Below, piece after piece: positions 8,309 through 16,847 of a DNA stretch of 64,000 nucleotides. How positions within the stretch are numbered: position 1 is the first letter of the stretch; each line of letters opens with the position of its first letter. A model generated the notes under the pieces. It was not told where the DNA came from, searched no databases, and saw nothing but the letters and a program-made list of their open reading frames with translations. The DNA is from JAAXHF01 sp963665955 (GTDB lineage Bacteria > Desulfobacterota > Binatia > Bin18): positions 1,488,001 to 1,552,000 of the forward strand of contig OZ246887.1 of the NCBI GenBank assembly GCA_965231765.1, written 5' to 3'. A program made the position numbers and the translations under genes.

Positions 8309-9451
8309 CTAGCGCGCCGCATCTTGTTTCAAACTGGCGAAGTACTCGTTGAGCGACTGGAGCAATTCGGGGTGGTCACTTTGGAACAAGCACCGCCCCA
8401 AACGCTCGGCGATATCGGCCGCCACGTAGCTGGCAAACAGATGGTAGACTAAGGGCGAAAATTCCTCACGCACTTTACCTTGCACGGGTAACACAACGTG
8501 AGCATGACGGCTGACCTCAGTGTCGTCTGTGTGCGTCACGGCAATGACTCGTCGCCCCAATCCGCGCGCCGTGGCTGCCAAGTCACTCGCCCGCCAATGC
8601 GAGCGGCCTGGCGGGGCAATCACAAAAACAGGCATATCGACCGGGTAGGCAAACCGTTCAACATGCCACCACTCTTCCAAATCCTGGCCCATAGCAAATA
8701 GGCCTGCTGCCTCGATCATCTTTGCCGCGCTGTAGAGAGCGGTTCCATAACTCGGCCCGCTGCCCAGCATGACCATGGTGGGGCTATCAGCAATCATGTC
8801 CGCCACCTCACGGCAGCGTCCCTTAATAGTGTCAGTCGTGGCATCCACAACATCGGCGAGCGCGGCAAGCTCTTGGCACAGAGCGTTCGCTTCTTCTTGA
8901 TTACATTTGCTTTGCATTTCGCCCAACTGAATCGCCACCAACAGCATCCCCAGCAAGCTGGCTTGGTAGGTGCGAATCCCTGGCGAGCGTTCTTTTTGCG
9001 GCAATTCGACCACGATGCTGCGATCTGCCACCTGCGTCACTGCACTCTTGGGTATTCCGGTGAGAGCCACGGTCAACGCGCCGTGTTCTTTGGCACTTTC
9101 AATGGCTTGCACAACCCGCTGGGTGCCGCCCGAGGCGGAAGTTGCAATCGCCAAGGTCTGACGCGGAGCAACCTGGCGCAGCCATGCCGCGCCATAATCT
9201 ACAAAGCGTTGCGCGCTTATTGGTTCGCAGCTCACATCGGCAATCGCCTCAAAGGCCATTTCGGCGGCACACGAGGCATGGTAGGAATCCCCGTCCCCGG
9301 TCAGGTACACTTTTTTCACCGATCTCCATTCTAACGGGGTAAGGAGCGCACGAATCTGCTGACCAAACGGGCCAGTTAACGCTCGCAAGTCGCCTGCTAA
9401 GCCTTCAACTTGGCCGACCATCACCTCTGGCTTGAGTGGTTCCATTGCCAT
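8309..9451 (-). CDS. Double SIS-domain sugar-phosphate isomerase-like protein
   Basis: 380 residues resembling the isomerase half of glucosamine-6-phosphate synthase without its glutaminase domain. It has two SIS (sugar isomerase) domains. The first carries 'VYLTGDGDSYHASCAAE' and 'TLAIATSASGGTQRVV'. The second carries 'MVMLGSGPSYGTALYSA' and 'VFVIAPPGRSHWRASDLA'. Such proteins isomerise or deaminate sugar phosphates or bind them as sensors. The gene lies 56 bases downstream of btpA-like on the same strand, and the pair looks like a two-gene operon for a carbohydrate phosphate. The start is the ATG after AAAAGGA. Confidence 0.85.
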   Translation of the reverse strand: MAMEPLKPEVMVGQVEGLAGDLRALTGPFGQQIRALLTPLEWRSVKKVYLTGDGDSYHASCAAEMAFEAIADVSCEPISAQRFVDYGAAWLRQVAPRQTLAIATSASGGTQRVVQAIESAKEHGALTVALTGIPKSAVTQVADRSIVVELPQKERSPGIRTYQASLLGMLLVAIQLGEMQSKCNQEEANALCQELAALADVVDATTDTIKGRCREVADMIADSPTMVMLGSGPSYGTALYSAAKMIEAAGLFAMGQDLEEWWHVERFAYPVDMPVFVIAPPGRSHWRASDLAATARGLGRRVIAVTHTDDTEVSRHAHVVLPVQGKVREEFSPLVYHLFASYVAADIAERLGRCLFQSDHPELLQSLNEYFASLKQDAAR

Positions 9452-9507
9452 TGCTGTGTCCTTTTATATGCTATTGATTATTCACTTTATGTGTTGGCTA
9501 TGCCGCA

Positions 9508-10311
9508 TCATTCCAATCCACGCACAATGTCTACATATGCCTTGACCCGCTCAACATCAATTTGTCCGCCCCAACCACCGCGTTCAAGGCAGGTGCCCAC
9601 AAACGCTCCGTCTGCTGCCGCCATCAGCTGCGCCGCGTTCTCGTGATTGGTATAGCCTGCCAGAATAATGGGCAGTCCTGGTACGGCTTTTCGGACTGAG
9701 GCAATCATCTCGAGCGTTGTATTGCCGTCGGGGTCGCCCAACGACACGGCATCCGCCCCAACATATTTTGCGCCGCGTGCCACCTCTGCCGTGGGCTTTG
9801 CCTCGCCAAACCATTTGAACTGCATGGAGTCCACTTCGGCAATGACTTTAACATTCCACGCGTTAATCTTTTTGCGATACTCCATCACTTCGAGCGGATT
9901 AGCTTCGACCATGCCGTGCGCGGTCAGCGTCGTGCCGACCACCGCGCCAGCACGAATAAAGCTTCCCCCTGCCACTTTCGCCACCGCCAAGGAAGCTTTC
10001 AGTGCATTCCGCATTAATTGCACCCCAACTTGGAACTCTTCACCTGTGGCTTGGACGATGGCTTGCACGATTAAGCCCATTGCGGTTGTGCGCGCCGGGT
10101 CAGATTCGTCTTTCACACTGTAAATACGATCGACCGTCTGGACCAAACAGCCGTCCGCCCCACCGTCGTAGAGCGCGCGTGCCGATTGGACGGCAGTCTC
10201 AAGCGTCTGGTTGAAACTATCTTCTTTATAATACAGCGTACCGGGTAACGGCTGCAGGTGAATCATACCCAGCACGGCTTTGCGTTTACCCAGGCTTGCA
10301 AAATCTCGCAT
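9508..10311 (-). CDS. BtpA/SgcQ family TIM-barrel protein
   Basis: A 267-residue member of the BtpA family, opening with the diagnostic 'KAVLGMIHLQPLPGTLYY'. The barrel continues through 'GADGCLVQTVDR', 'FIRAGAVVGTTLTAHGMVEA' and 'GADAVSLGDPDGNTTLEM'. BtpA was named for a role in photosystem I assembly in cyanobacteria, but elsewhere members (SgcQ) sit in sugar operons and are thought to be enzymes. With a SIS-domain partner next door and no photosystem genes here, a role in sugar-phosphate or nucleoside metabolism is more likely. The start has GGAGGA upstream. TTGACA at about 10400 on this strand could be its -35. Confidence 0.85.
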   Translation of the reverse strand: MRDFASLGKRKAVLGMIHLQPLPGTLYYKEDSFNQTLETAVQSARALYDGGADGCLVQTVDRIYSVKDESDPARTTAMGLIVQAIVQATGEEFQVGVQLMRNALKASLAVAKVAGGSFIRAGAVVGTTLTAHGMVEANPLEVMEYRKKINAWNVKVIAEVDSMQFKWFGEAKPTAEVARGAKYVGADAVSLGDPDGNTTLEMIASVRKAVPGLPIILAGYTNHENAAQLMAAADGAFVGTCLERGGWGGQIDVERVKAYVDIVRGLE

Positions 10312-10478
10312 GCTTAGTCCTCCCCAAAATACGTGAGGTCGCGCGCCCTCTGGCGCGCTGTTCCAACTCTGGAATGCTTAGCATGTTATTGTCAAGTTAT
10401 TGAGAAATAGGCGAAAAAATGTTTGGCTGTGATTAAAGCTAGCAGGAACCTGGTCCCGACCATCAGGTAGTAGACAGT

Positions 10479-10516
10479 CCAGGGCTGAGGGAGCATATTC
10501 TTCTCAACTCTTTTTT
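10479..10516 (+). other. Decayed copy of the 7619 terminator element
   Basis: This stretch repeats the words AGACAGT, CAGGGCTGAGG, TTCTCA and a T-run found around the terminator at 7619-7658, but the right arm has lost most of its pairing (CTCAACTC instead of CTCAGCCCT). It lies in the 256-base gap between btpA-like and the ATPase gene. Confidence 0.35.
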
Positions 10517-10567
10517 CGGACTGTTTACACTTAGCCCATCAGAAAAGTCAGTCTGTTTAGGCTCGCT

Positions 10568-11995
10568 ATGCCCGTCACAAGTCTAAAATTCACAAACGTT
10601 GGTCCTTTCGACGACGTTGCATTCGAATTCGATCCGCACATCAATGTCTTTGTTGGGCCGAATAACTCAGGAAAGTCTACAGCACTGTTTGTGCTCGGAG
10701 AACTTGTAACCTACCCATTCGCTTTTCCCACGAAACTTCTCAAAGAGACAAATGCTGAGTTTGAAATACGCATACGAACATCTCAGAAAACACAGCGCGT
10801 AAAGGGACTACTGCCATTTATCCTATCTAGTAAGTATGTCATCCTCCTGCAGAAGCTTGGGTATACCAGTTTCATGCCCGCCCTCCGCCAGAGCAGCGAC
10901 TTTCGATCCAAAAGTCCGGCCACACATCAGAACATGGATTCAAGCCGGACATCTCTAACTTCCGGGCAACCACAAGAAGTGTTGGCCATAAGAGCTGTGG
11001 GAGCTTGGTTCAAAAAAACTGGGCGACTCGAAGAATTCGAACAAGAAATGGACTCAATCACGAAAGCCGACCTGCGGCGAGAACTACGAAGACGAGAAGC
11101 TTTAATTAAGTCAAGCGCCGCATCGCTCAGAGACGAGGTAGTAATCCAGAAAATCATCGAATTGGATTATGCCGCGTATCGCCACCAAGAACCTGTAAGA
11201 CGTGACATCATAAAAAGAATTGGAGAAATCGCTTCCGAGATCACTGAAGGATTTCCCATACATTTTCTAGGAGTTGGGGAAGATGAAAATGGACTCTTCC
11301 CTCAGTTCGAGACTCCGGACGGAGCGGTCCCTTTGAACGTCCTTAGCCAAGGAACACAGTCCATCATCCAGTGGCTGGCGCACCTCCTTATTGGGTATGC
11401 AGAGTATTATGACTACCCTCACAACTTGGAAGACAGGCCTGGTGTCCTCATCATCAATGAGATAGATGCCCATCTGCATCCGTCCTGGCAGAGGCGTCTT
11501 ATCCCCACTCTTACGAAGTATTTCCCCAACCTGCAAATCTTCTGCTCTACCCACTCGCCGCTGATGCTGGCCGGCCTCAAGGCAGGACAAGTACACCTCC
11601 TCAAACGGGACGAGAAAGGAAAAGTCACCGTGTCCCGTAACGAGGAAAACATTATCGGCTGGTCCTCAGACGAAATCCTTAGGAGCTTTTTAGACGTTCC
11701 AGACCCAACCGACCTTGAAACAATCAACCGAATTCGGAGGCTCGAAACCTTGAGCCATGAGGAACGTCTTTCAGCACAAGAAACCAAAGAATTCGCGAGG
11801 CTTAGAAAGACTGTTAGTCAGGATCTACTCGGCGGGCCTATGGGCAGCCAAGCGGAACACCTCAATGCTGATCTCAAGCGAATGAAAGCACGGTTAGCGA
11901 CCAGAGGAAACGCGACTTCCTCGCCCTCAAATCTTGCTTCTAAACGGCGAAAAAGGTCCACTCCAGCGGCCAAATCTCGCAAATCCTCTGAATAA
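10568..11995 (+). CDS. AAA/ABC-type ATPase of a Septu-like (PtuA) defence module
   Basis: A 475-residue SMC/OLD-like ATPase without a visible TOPRIM nuclease domain. Walker A is GPNNSGKST (residues 30-38), the ABC signature is LSQGTQ near 260, Walker B is GVLIINEIDAHLHP (from 292) and the switch His lies in CSTHSP (326-331). The middle is helical and charged; the last 40 residues are Lys/Arg/Ser-rich and probably disordered. Its stop overlaps the ATG of the HNH gene (TAATG), the usual sign of translational coupling. ATPase plus HNH of this type is the PtuA-PtuB pair of Septu and of retron-Eco7 effectors. No reverse transcriptase is present. The DNA looks poorer in G+C than its neighbours, fitting transfer. 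No good ribosome site precedes the ATG. Confidence 0.85.
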   Translation: MPVTSLKFTNVGPFDDVAFEFDPHINVFVGPNNSGKSTALFVLGELVTYPFAFPTKLLKETNAEFEIRIRTSQKTQRVKGLLPFILSSKYVILLQKLGYTSFMPALRQSSDFRSKSPATHQNMDSSRTSLTSGQPQEVLAIRAVGAWFKKTGRLEEFEQEMDSITKADLRRELRRREALIKSSAASLRDEVVIQKIIELDYAAYRHQEPVRRDIIKRIGEIASEITEGFPIHFLGVGEDENGLFPQFETPDGAVPLNVLSQGTQSIIQWLAHLLIGYAEYYDYPHNLEDRPGVLIINEIDAHLHPSWQRRLIPTLTKYFPNLQIFCSTHSPLMLAGLKAGQVHLLKRDEKGKVTVSRNEENIIGWSSDEILRSFLDVPDPTDLETINRIRRLETLSHEERLSAQETKEFARLRKTVSQDLLGGPMGSQAEHLNADLKRMKARLATRGNATSSPSNLASKRRKRSTPAAKSRKSSE

Positions 11996-12639
11996 TGCAC
12001 TGGGTTGACCGAGGTCCAGAACCAGCTGGATTACAGCAAATCCGCTCTCGCCATACACGGAAGTGGGTCGAATATTATCGTCATGGAACAGGAACAAAAC
12101 CTAGTGATTCCTACTGGGGAAATTTCTATTCGGAGCTGGCAGGGGTCTTTTTTGAACTATGTGGCTACTGTGAAGAGGAGTGCAGAGGAGAGGTTGACCA
12201 TTTTCGCCCCAAGAGCAGATTTCCAGAACACGTGTATCAATGGTCCAATTGGATATTGGCCTGTCATAGTTGCAATCATCGGAAGCGTGATAGCTGGCCA
12301 CCAGGCGGATATGTCGATTCCTGTGCCAAGACGATAGCAGCTCGCCCAGAAAAATTCTTTGATTTCGATACAGCAACTGACCTTATCAAACCCAAGATAG
12401 GCCTGAGCCCAGCCAAGCGTAAGAAAGCGATACAGATGATCCAGGACTTGCATCTGAATGCTTCATATCACTTGAAGCGCAGACTCCGTTGGCTGCGTAG
12501 CATTGCTGAAACGCTTGCTGACGATAGCGCTCCTACCAGTCCAGACTTTCTGGCTTTTCTCACCGATAGGAGTCAATCGCTATCAAGTATCACTCGTGTC
12601 TTCCTGGCTGAACAAGGTTATGACATTCCGTCTGACTGA
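11995..12639 (+). CDS. HNH endonuclease of a Septu-like (PtuB) module, TIGR02646 type
   Basis: A 214-residue HNH nuclease. A zinc-binding CGYC (C56, C59) leads into EVDHFRPKSRFPEH with catalytic H69, then N85 in SNWILACHSCNHRK, where C90 and C93 complete the zinc site. This is the pattern of the TIGR02646/PtuB family, the nuclease partner of PtuA-type ATPases in Septu defence. The nuclease is held by the ATPase and cuts DNA or tRNA when triggered; here that is inferred from homology and gene pairing. The start codon overlaps the ATPase stop by one base. The C-terminal 90 residues are helical and unassigned. PhzF begins 13 bases after the stop. Confidence 0.87.
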   Translation: MHWVDRGPEPAGLQQIRSRHTRKWVEYYRHGTGTKPSDSYWGNFYSELAGVFFELCGYCEEECRGEVDHFRPKSRFPEHVYQWSNWILACHSCNHRKRDSWPPGGYVDSCAKTIAARPEKFFDFDTATDLIKPKIGLSPAKRKKAIQMIQDLHLNASYHLKRRLRWLRSIAETLADDSAPTSPDFLAFLTDRSQSLSSITRVFLAEQGYDIPSD

Positions 12640-12652
12640 AAGGAAACCCGAC

Positions 12653-13540
12653 ATGACCACCTACCAATTCAAGCAAGTCGATGTTTTCACGACCCAGCCC
12701 TTCTTTGGCAACCCAGTCGCCGTGGTGCTGGGGGCTGATACCCTTACTCCTGCCGACATGCAGCGCATTGCGACCTGGACAAACCTGTCGGAAACAACTT
12801 TTGTGTTGTCGCCGACCCGTGCCGAGGCAGATTACCGCCTGCGCATTTTTACGCCAAAGGGCGAATTACCTTTTGCCGGGCATCCAACCATTGGGAGTGC
12901 CCATGCTGTATTAGAGAGCGGGCTGGTGCAGCCACATGACTCACAATTAGTGCAAGAATGCCAGGCAGGCGTATTGCCATTGAGAATCGAGCAGACAGGT
13001 AGCGATCAGCGTCTCCAGCGCCTTTTTGTACAAACCCCTGAAGTCAAGGTCTCGACCGTCGATGAATCGCAGCACGCCAAGATTGCCGCATCTCTCCAAG
13101 CTAGCCTTGTCCCCAACACTCTCCCCTTACGCGTTGATATCGGTCCGGTGTGGCTCATCGTCCAGCTGGAGAATGCGCAGGCTGTGCATAGCTTGCAACC
13201 TGATATGGCAGCAATTACGTGCGTCAGCCAGGAGTTGCAGCTGACCGGAATCACCGTCTTTGGTCTCACGGAGACGGAAGGCAGTGCCGTGTATACCCGC
13301 TCCTTTGCCCCTGCGACAAATGTTCCAGAGGATCCCGTGTGTGGGAGTGGCAACGCCAGTGTGGCTGCTTTCCTGGTGCATTCCGATACGCTCAACTTGA
13401 CGGGAGAGACATATGTGGCCAACCAGGGGCAAGAGCTCGGACGCGAAGGGTTTGTGCATGTCAGCGTCAGCAGGGCTGGCCAGACCATAGAGATCGGAGG
13501 GTCGTCAGTGACGTGTATTGAGGGTAGCCTGCAAGTGTAA
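12653..13540 (+). CDS. PhzF family phenazine-biosynthesis-like isomerase
   Basis: 295 residues with two similar halves, as usual in the diaminopimelate-epimerase-fold PhzF family. The family glutamate lies in 'NLSETTFVL', the first half has 'FAGHPTIGSAHA' and the second 'VPEDPVCGSGNASVAAFL', both hallmark motifs. The open frame starts 150 bases earlier, but that part overlaps the HNH gene; the ATG after AAAGGAAA is the better start. Most bacterial members are not linked to phenazines and act as isomerases of unknown small molecules. The tight spacing to the nuclease gene could be read as one transcript, but the base use returns to that of the chromosome and a role in defence is not implied. 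Confidence 0.9.
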   Translation: MTTYQFKQVDVFTTQPFFGNPVAVVLGADTLTPADMQRIATWTNLSETTFVLSPTRAEADYRLRIFTPKGELPFAGHPTIGSAHAVLESGLVQPHDSQLVQECQAGVLPLRIEQTGSDQRLQRLFVQTPEVKVSTVDESQHAKIAASLQASLVPNTLPLRVDIGPVWLIVQLENAQAVHSLQPDMAAITCVSQELQLTGITVFGLTETEGSAVYTRSFAPATNVPEDPVCGSGNASVAAFLVHSDTLNLTGETYVANQGQELGREGFVHVSVSRAGQTIEIGGSSVTCIEGSLQV

Positions 13541-13610
13541 GCTCTTCTTGTGTTCCTCGTCAGCCAGTCTCTTACATACTCCTCGCCGATCTTCTACTGA
13601 GATCCCCAGC

Positions 13611-13650
13611 GCCCCGATCAAGAGATACATCGGGGCGGAGTTGCTTTTTT
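13611..13650 (+). terminator. Terminator after phzF-like gene
   Basis: GCCCCGAT (13611-13618) pairs with ATCGGGGC (13629-13636), followed after eight bases by six T residues. The long gap before the T-run makes it a moderate terminator. Confidence 0.6.
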
Positions 13651-13651
13651 C

Positions 13652-13678
13652 TCCCTCTCCCGCTGGTAGGGAGAGGGA
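13652..13678. repeat. Dispersed palindrome TCCCTCTCC...GGAGAGGGA
   Basis: The ten-base arms TCCCTCTCCC and GGGAGAGGGA flank a seven-base loop. Related intergenic copies lie at 35745-35768 and 56939-56962, with a weaker one at about 22822-22842. Confidence 0.65.
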
Positions 13679-13720
13679 ATTGAAGCTGGCTCAAGCCTCA
13701 AGATCGTGTTCCAGATGAGG

Positions 13721-14827
13721 CTACTGGAGGCCGTAAAAGTTCAAGACGTTCTCGCCCGCAATCTTTCGCATCCCGTCTTCAGGAACATCTTTGAGGGCGT
13801 CGGCCAGGAACTCCTTGGAGCGCGGCCAGGTCGAGTCGGTGTGTGGATAGTCGGACGACCAGGCAATATTTTCCTCACCATAAATCTGGCGAGTATACTC
13901 GATATTGGCGTTCTCAAACTGAAACGTGGCCATCACGTTGCGCTTCATATACTCGCTGGGCAACATCGACAGCGTCAGCCCCTGTAAGTGCCGCAGCCGA
14001 TCGTAGGCGTGATCGAGCCGATACAAGAAATGCGGAATCCAGGACACGTCATTTTCGGCTGAGACCACTTTGAGGCGTGGGAAGCGCTCGAACACCCCCC
14101 CAGCGATCATATCGGCAAACGTCAGCTGGACTTCCTGGGGGAGCTTCATATAGCCGTACAGGATCCGACGCGTGTCGAACTGCACTCCGCCTCGACCAGT
14201 CAGAATGTGGAGGCTTAAGGGCATCTGCAGATCCTGAGCCGCCGCCCAGAAAGGATCATACTCGGGCGAGCTATACGGACGATCATCTGGGGGTGCACCC
14301 CAAATCAGCGTGCCCCGCAAGCCTTTCTTGGCAATGCGCTCAAGCTCGCTCACCGCCGCTGGAATATCCTCCAGCTCAAGAATACCTGCCCCGACCAGCC
14401 GCTGGGTATTATAGCTGCAATACTCGGCCGCCCAGTCGTTAAACGCCCGAAAACAGGCTCCTCTTAGCTCCGTGTCGTCCAAACCGAACAGCAGCATGCC
14501 CATTGAGGGATACAACACCTCACCGCTTACCCCATCGGCGTCCTGCTCTTTGAGTCGCTCAGCCGGGTCCCAGACACTCTTCGGCGCGGCCTCGAATCCG
14601 CGCTTAATGTGCTCCGGCAGCTCTTCAGCGGTTTTTCCTGAACCAAAAAACCCGGCCACAGCGATCGGGTTAACGTTCTCACACACAAAAAACTCACCCT
14701 CTTTGCCCTTATATCCCTGGACCGTATGCGGCGCCCGATCCCGAAACTTGGCATCCATGCGCTCGGCCCACATCGTGGCAGGTTCCACAAAATGTGAGTC
14801 GGCCGAAAAAATGCGATAGTCCTTCAT
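13721..14827 (-). CDS. Amidohydrolase family 2 (TIM-barrel metal-dependent hydrolase)
   Basis: 368 residues from the ATG after GGAGGGTTCGTGT; the open frame extends 17 codons further but without a ribosome site. It begins MKDYRIFSADSHFVEP, where the SADSH element corresponds to the family's first metal site. 'PLSLHILTGRGG' holds the barrel His and 'AWSSDYPHTDSTWP' the late Asp and His. Clearly related to the enzyme at 3225 (same order of motifs, such as RFPRLKVVSAENDVSWIPHF). Probably cytoplasmic and metal-dependent; it could be a decarboxylase or a hydrolase. It is single, convergent with phzF and upstream of no obvious partner. Confidence 0.9.
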   Translation of the reverse strand: MKDYRIFSADSHFVEPATMWAERMDAKFRDRAPHTVQGYKGKEGEFFVCENVNPIAVAGFFGSGKTAEELPEHIKRGFEAAPKSVWDPAERLKEQDADGVSGEVLYPSMGMLLFGLDDTELRGACFRAFNDWAAEYCSYNTQRLVGAGILELEDIPAAVSELERIAKKGLRGTLIWGAPPDDRPYSSPEYDPFWAAAQDLQMPLSLHILTGRGGVQFDTRRILYGYMKLPQEVQLTFADMIAGGVFERFPRLKVVSAENDVSWIPHFLYRLDHAYDRLRHLQGLTLSMLPSEYMKRNVMATFQFENANIEYTRQIYGEENIAWSSDYPHTDSTWPRSKEFLADALKDVPEDGMRKIAGENVLNFYGLQ

Positions 14828-15135
14828 ACACGAACCCTCCTTACCGTATTGGCGGTTTTGATGGATCTCAGCAGTCAAGAGGCATACCGCCGTGCCCTTG
14901 AGCGCTTGTCTGTGCTAGACAGCCTATCTCAAAATGTGATTGCAGATCATAGCTCACGAGAACCCCTCCGTTCAAACACCACGTAAAACGCGACACGTCA
15001 GAAAGAGAGGAGAGTTGTAATGAGGAGGAGGGAATCGCGTTGTACGTTTGTCGTACAATCCCAACAGTGCTCTCTTCTCCTATAGCCCTCTTCGTTGGTG
15101 CTGAACAGAGGGGCGGATAAATTTTTTCGGAAAAC
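14828..15135. other. Intergenic stretch between amidohydrolase and SDR genes
   Basis: I see no convincing gene here. It holds the upstream region of the amidohydrolase (with TTGACT at about 14876 on the minus strand) and an inverted repeat at 15040-15058. Confidence 0.5.
15040..15058. promoter_or_regulatory. Inverted repeat TTGTACG-N5-CGTACAA, possible operator
   Basis: Perfect seven-base arms separated by five bases, 78 bases past the SDR stop and 213 bases upstream of the amidohydrolase start. The size and symmetry suit a dimeric repressor such as a GntR- or TetR-type protein. There is no T-run, so it is not a terminator. Confidence 0.35.
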
Positions 15136-15846
15136 TCAGAATTTCTCTTTAAACGGTCGGACGGTGAGTTCCATTGTCCATGAGCTACGATCCTGATGAA
15201 CGAGGTGCCAGTATGTCTCAGCAATAGCCTCAGGCTTGAGCATGTCTTCTTCCGTTAAGCTTGGGATATCACGGCCAGGGATATCGATCACCCCATCAAC
15301 ATTGATCCAGCCGATATGGATGCCTTTGGGGCCGAGGTCGCGTGAGAGTGATTGTGCCAGCCCACGCAGCGCAAACTTGGCCGGGCCAAACGCGACCGAT
15401 CGGGCTCCAGCCTTCTCACCGGCTGTCGCGCCGGTAAACAGCATAACCCCACGCCCGCGTGCAATCATATCCGCAGCAAGCTCCTTGGCACTCAAAAACG
15501 CCCCGTAGGCATTGACCCGCCAGGTCTGCTCATACTGCTCAGGCGTAATATCAGTCACGGTCCCGAAGCTGCCACTGCCTGCGTTGTAGAGCAAGACATC
15601 AGGAGAACCGCATTGCTCGCGGATCGACGTAAACATCGCCTCAAGCTGAGCCCGATTTCCCAGATCGGCCGGGGCTTCAAAGACTTGGCCCCCGTCGGCC
15701 CTGATTTCTTCCGCTAGCGAGTGCAGATAGTCCGCACGCCGAGCGTTGATGGCGATAGGGTATTCCTTGGCAAATCGGCGTGCCAGAGCTGCTCCCAATC
15801 CGGGGCCAACTCCGAGTATAACGACAACCTGTTTTGATTCTGGCAT
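15136..15846 (-). CDS. SDR-family oxidoreductase with Phe in place of catalytic Tyr
   Basis: A 236-residue Rossmann-fold short-chain dehydrogenase. The cofactor loop reads VVVILGVGPGLGAALA, a variant of TGxxxGxG, and NAGSGSFG is the NNAG-like element. Where the YxxxK catalytic motif is expected, the sequence is FGPAK, so the Lys is kept but the Tyr is Phe; the partner Ser is replaced around 'MLFTGATAGEKA'. A sub-group of SDRs carries this change and its reaction is not established. I chose the ATG with AAGGAG seven bases upstream instead of the earlier one two codons away. Single gene, same strand as the amidohydrolase downstream. Confidence 0.87.
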   Translation of the reverse strand: MPESKQVVVILGVGPGLGAALARRFAKEYPIAINARRADYLHSLAEEIRADGGQVFEAPADLGNRAQLEAMFTSIREQCGSPDVLLYNAGSGSFGTVTDITPEQYEQTWRVNAYGAFLSAKELAADMIARGRGVMLFTGATAGEKAGARSVAFGPAKFALRGLAQSLSRDLGPKGIHIGWINVDGVIDIPGRDIPSLTEEDMLKPEAIAETYWHLVHQDRSSWTMELTVRPFKEKF

Positions 15847-15995
15847 AGTCATTCTCCTTCTCGACCTGTTCTAGCCTACCCAGTTTTTTTCGACAATATT
15901 GACCCGATGTCTAGACTTCATACTTACCCCGGACTTGCCAGTAGATAGGCTGGCAGAGTAAGGAGAACAGGAGCATTCCACAGAAGGAGGAATTC

Positions 15996-16847
15996 ATGGA
16001 CATAGGAGTATTCTTTTTCACCTCGGGCGAGTCGGCCGATCCAGCCATTGTTGCCAAGAAAGCCGAAGACCTCGGTTTTGCCTCAATCTGGGCACCGGAA
16101 CATCCGGTGCTTCCGGTTCACACAACTGTCGGCTATCCGGCCGCTCCCGATCAGCCTATCCCGAGAACGGTTGGGATTATCTCGGACCCGTTTGTTGCTC
16201 TGGCTCGGGCATCGGCAACAACCACAAAGATCAAACTTGGGACGGGGATTTGTCTTGTTCCAGAACGCAATCCCTTATTGCTGGCCAAAGAGATCGCCAC
16301 TCTCGATCATTACTCTGGTGGCCGGTTTCTGTTTGGCATTGGCGCGGGTTGGCAAAAAGAAGAGACCGAGATCATGGGTGGGGACTTTCCGCGCCGCTGG
16401 ACCCAAACCCGCGACTCTATCCTGGCCATGAAAGAGCTGTGGACCACAGACGAGTCTGAGTATCATGGCAAATATTACGATTTTCCGGCCGTAAAATGCT
16501 TTCCCAAGCCAGCCCAGAAGCCGCATCCACCAGTCCTGCTAGGCGGCTCAGCCAAGAATGTGTTTAAGCGCACCGTTGAGTGGGGGGACGGGTGGATGCC
16601 CGTCAGCGTCTCGCCCAAGACGATCAAGCAGGGGCGGGAGACACTGAATGAACTGGCCACCGCAGCCGGCCGTGACCCAGCCTCAATCAGCGTCATGGCC
16701 TTTGGCCAACCTGGTCAGCTCCGCAAAAAGGAAAACCTCGAAGGCCTTGAAGAAGCCGGTGCAGAGCATGCCATTATTTGGCTCAATAAATTTAATGAGG
16801 CAGAAGTCATTGATGAATTGGAAACATTAGCCGCAGAGCTGCTGTGA
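15996..16847 (+). CDS. LLM-class (luciferase-like) F420-dependent oxidoreductase
   Basis: 283 residues of the bacterial luciferase-like fold, closest in pattern to the TIGR03619 F420-dependent group. Motifs are MDIGVFFFTSGESADP at the start, 'EDLGFASIWAPEHPVLP', 'ASATTTKIKLGTGICLVPER' for the flavin/F420 cleft, and 'GGRFLFGIGAGWQKEE'. 'PKPAQKPHPPVLLGG' is the usual late landmark. Length is typical. AAGGAGG precedes the ATG; TTGACC and TACTTA, 16 bases apart near 15899-15926, could be its promoter. Members oxidise or reduce a wide range of small molecules. F420 use is inferred from the subfamily, not shown. Confidence 0.9.
   Translation: MDIGVFFFTSGESADPAIVAKKAEDLGFASIWAPEHPVLPVHTTVGYPAAPDQPIPRTVGIISDPFVALARASATTTKIKLGTGICLVPERNPLLLAKEIATLDHYSGGRFLFGIGAGWQKEETEIMGGDFPRRWTQTRDSILAMKELWTTDESEYHGKYYDFPAVKCFPKPAQKPHPPVLLGGSAKNVFKRTVEWGDGWMPVSVSPKTIKQGRETLNELATAAGRDPASISVMAFGQPGQLRKKENLEGLEEAGAEHAIIWLNKFNEAEVIDELETLAAELL

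Noticed and set aside
10320..10567. Retron non-coding RNA upstream of the ATPase-HNH pair
   Set aside because: No reverse transcriptase gene is present and no msr/msd-like fold could be made out; the block is a decayed terminator copy instead.
13518..13718. Short plus-strand frame after phzF
   Set aside because: It runs through a terminator and a palindromic repeat.
14868..15224. 118-codon minus-strand frame between SDR and amidohydrolase
   Set aside because: Overlaps the SDR end and reads across the inverted repeat; no family pattern.
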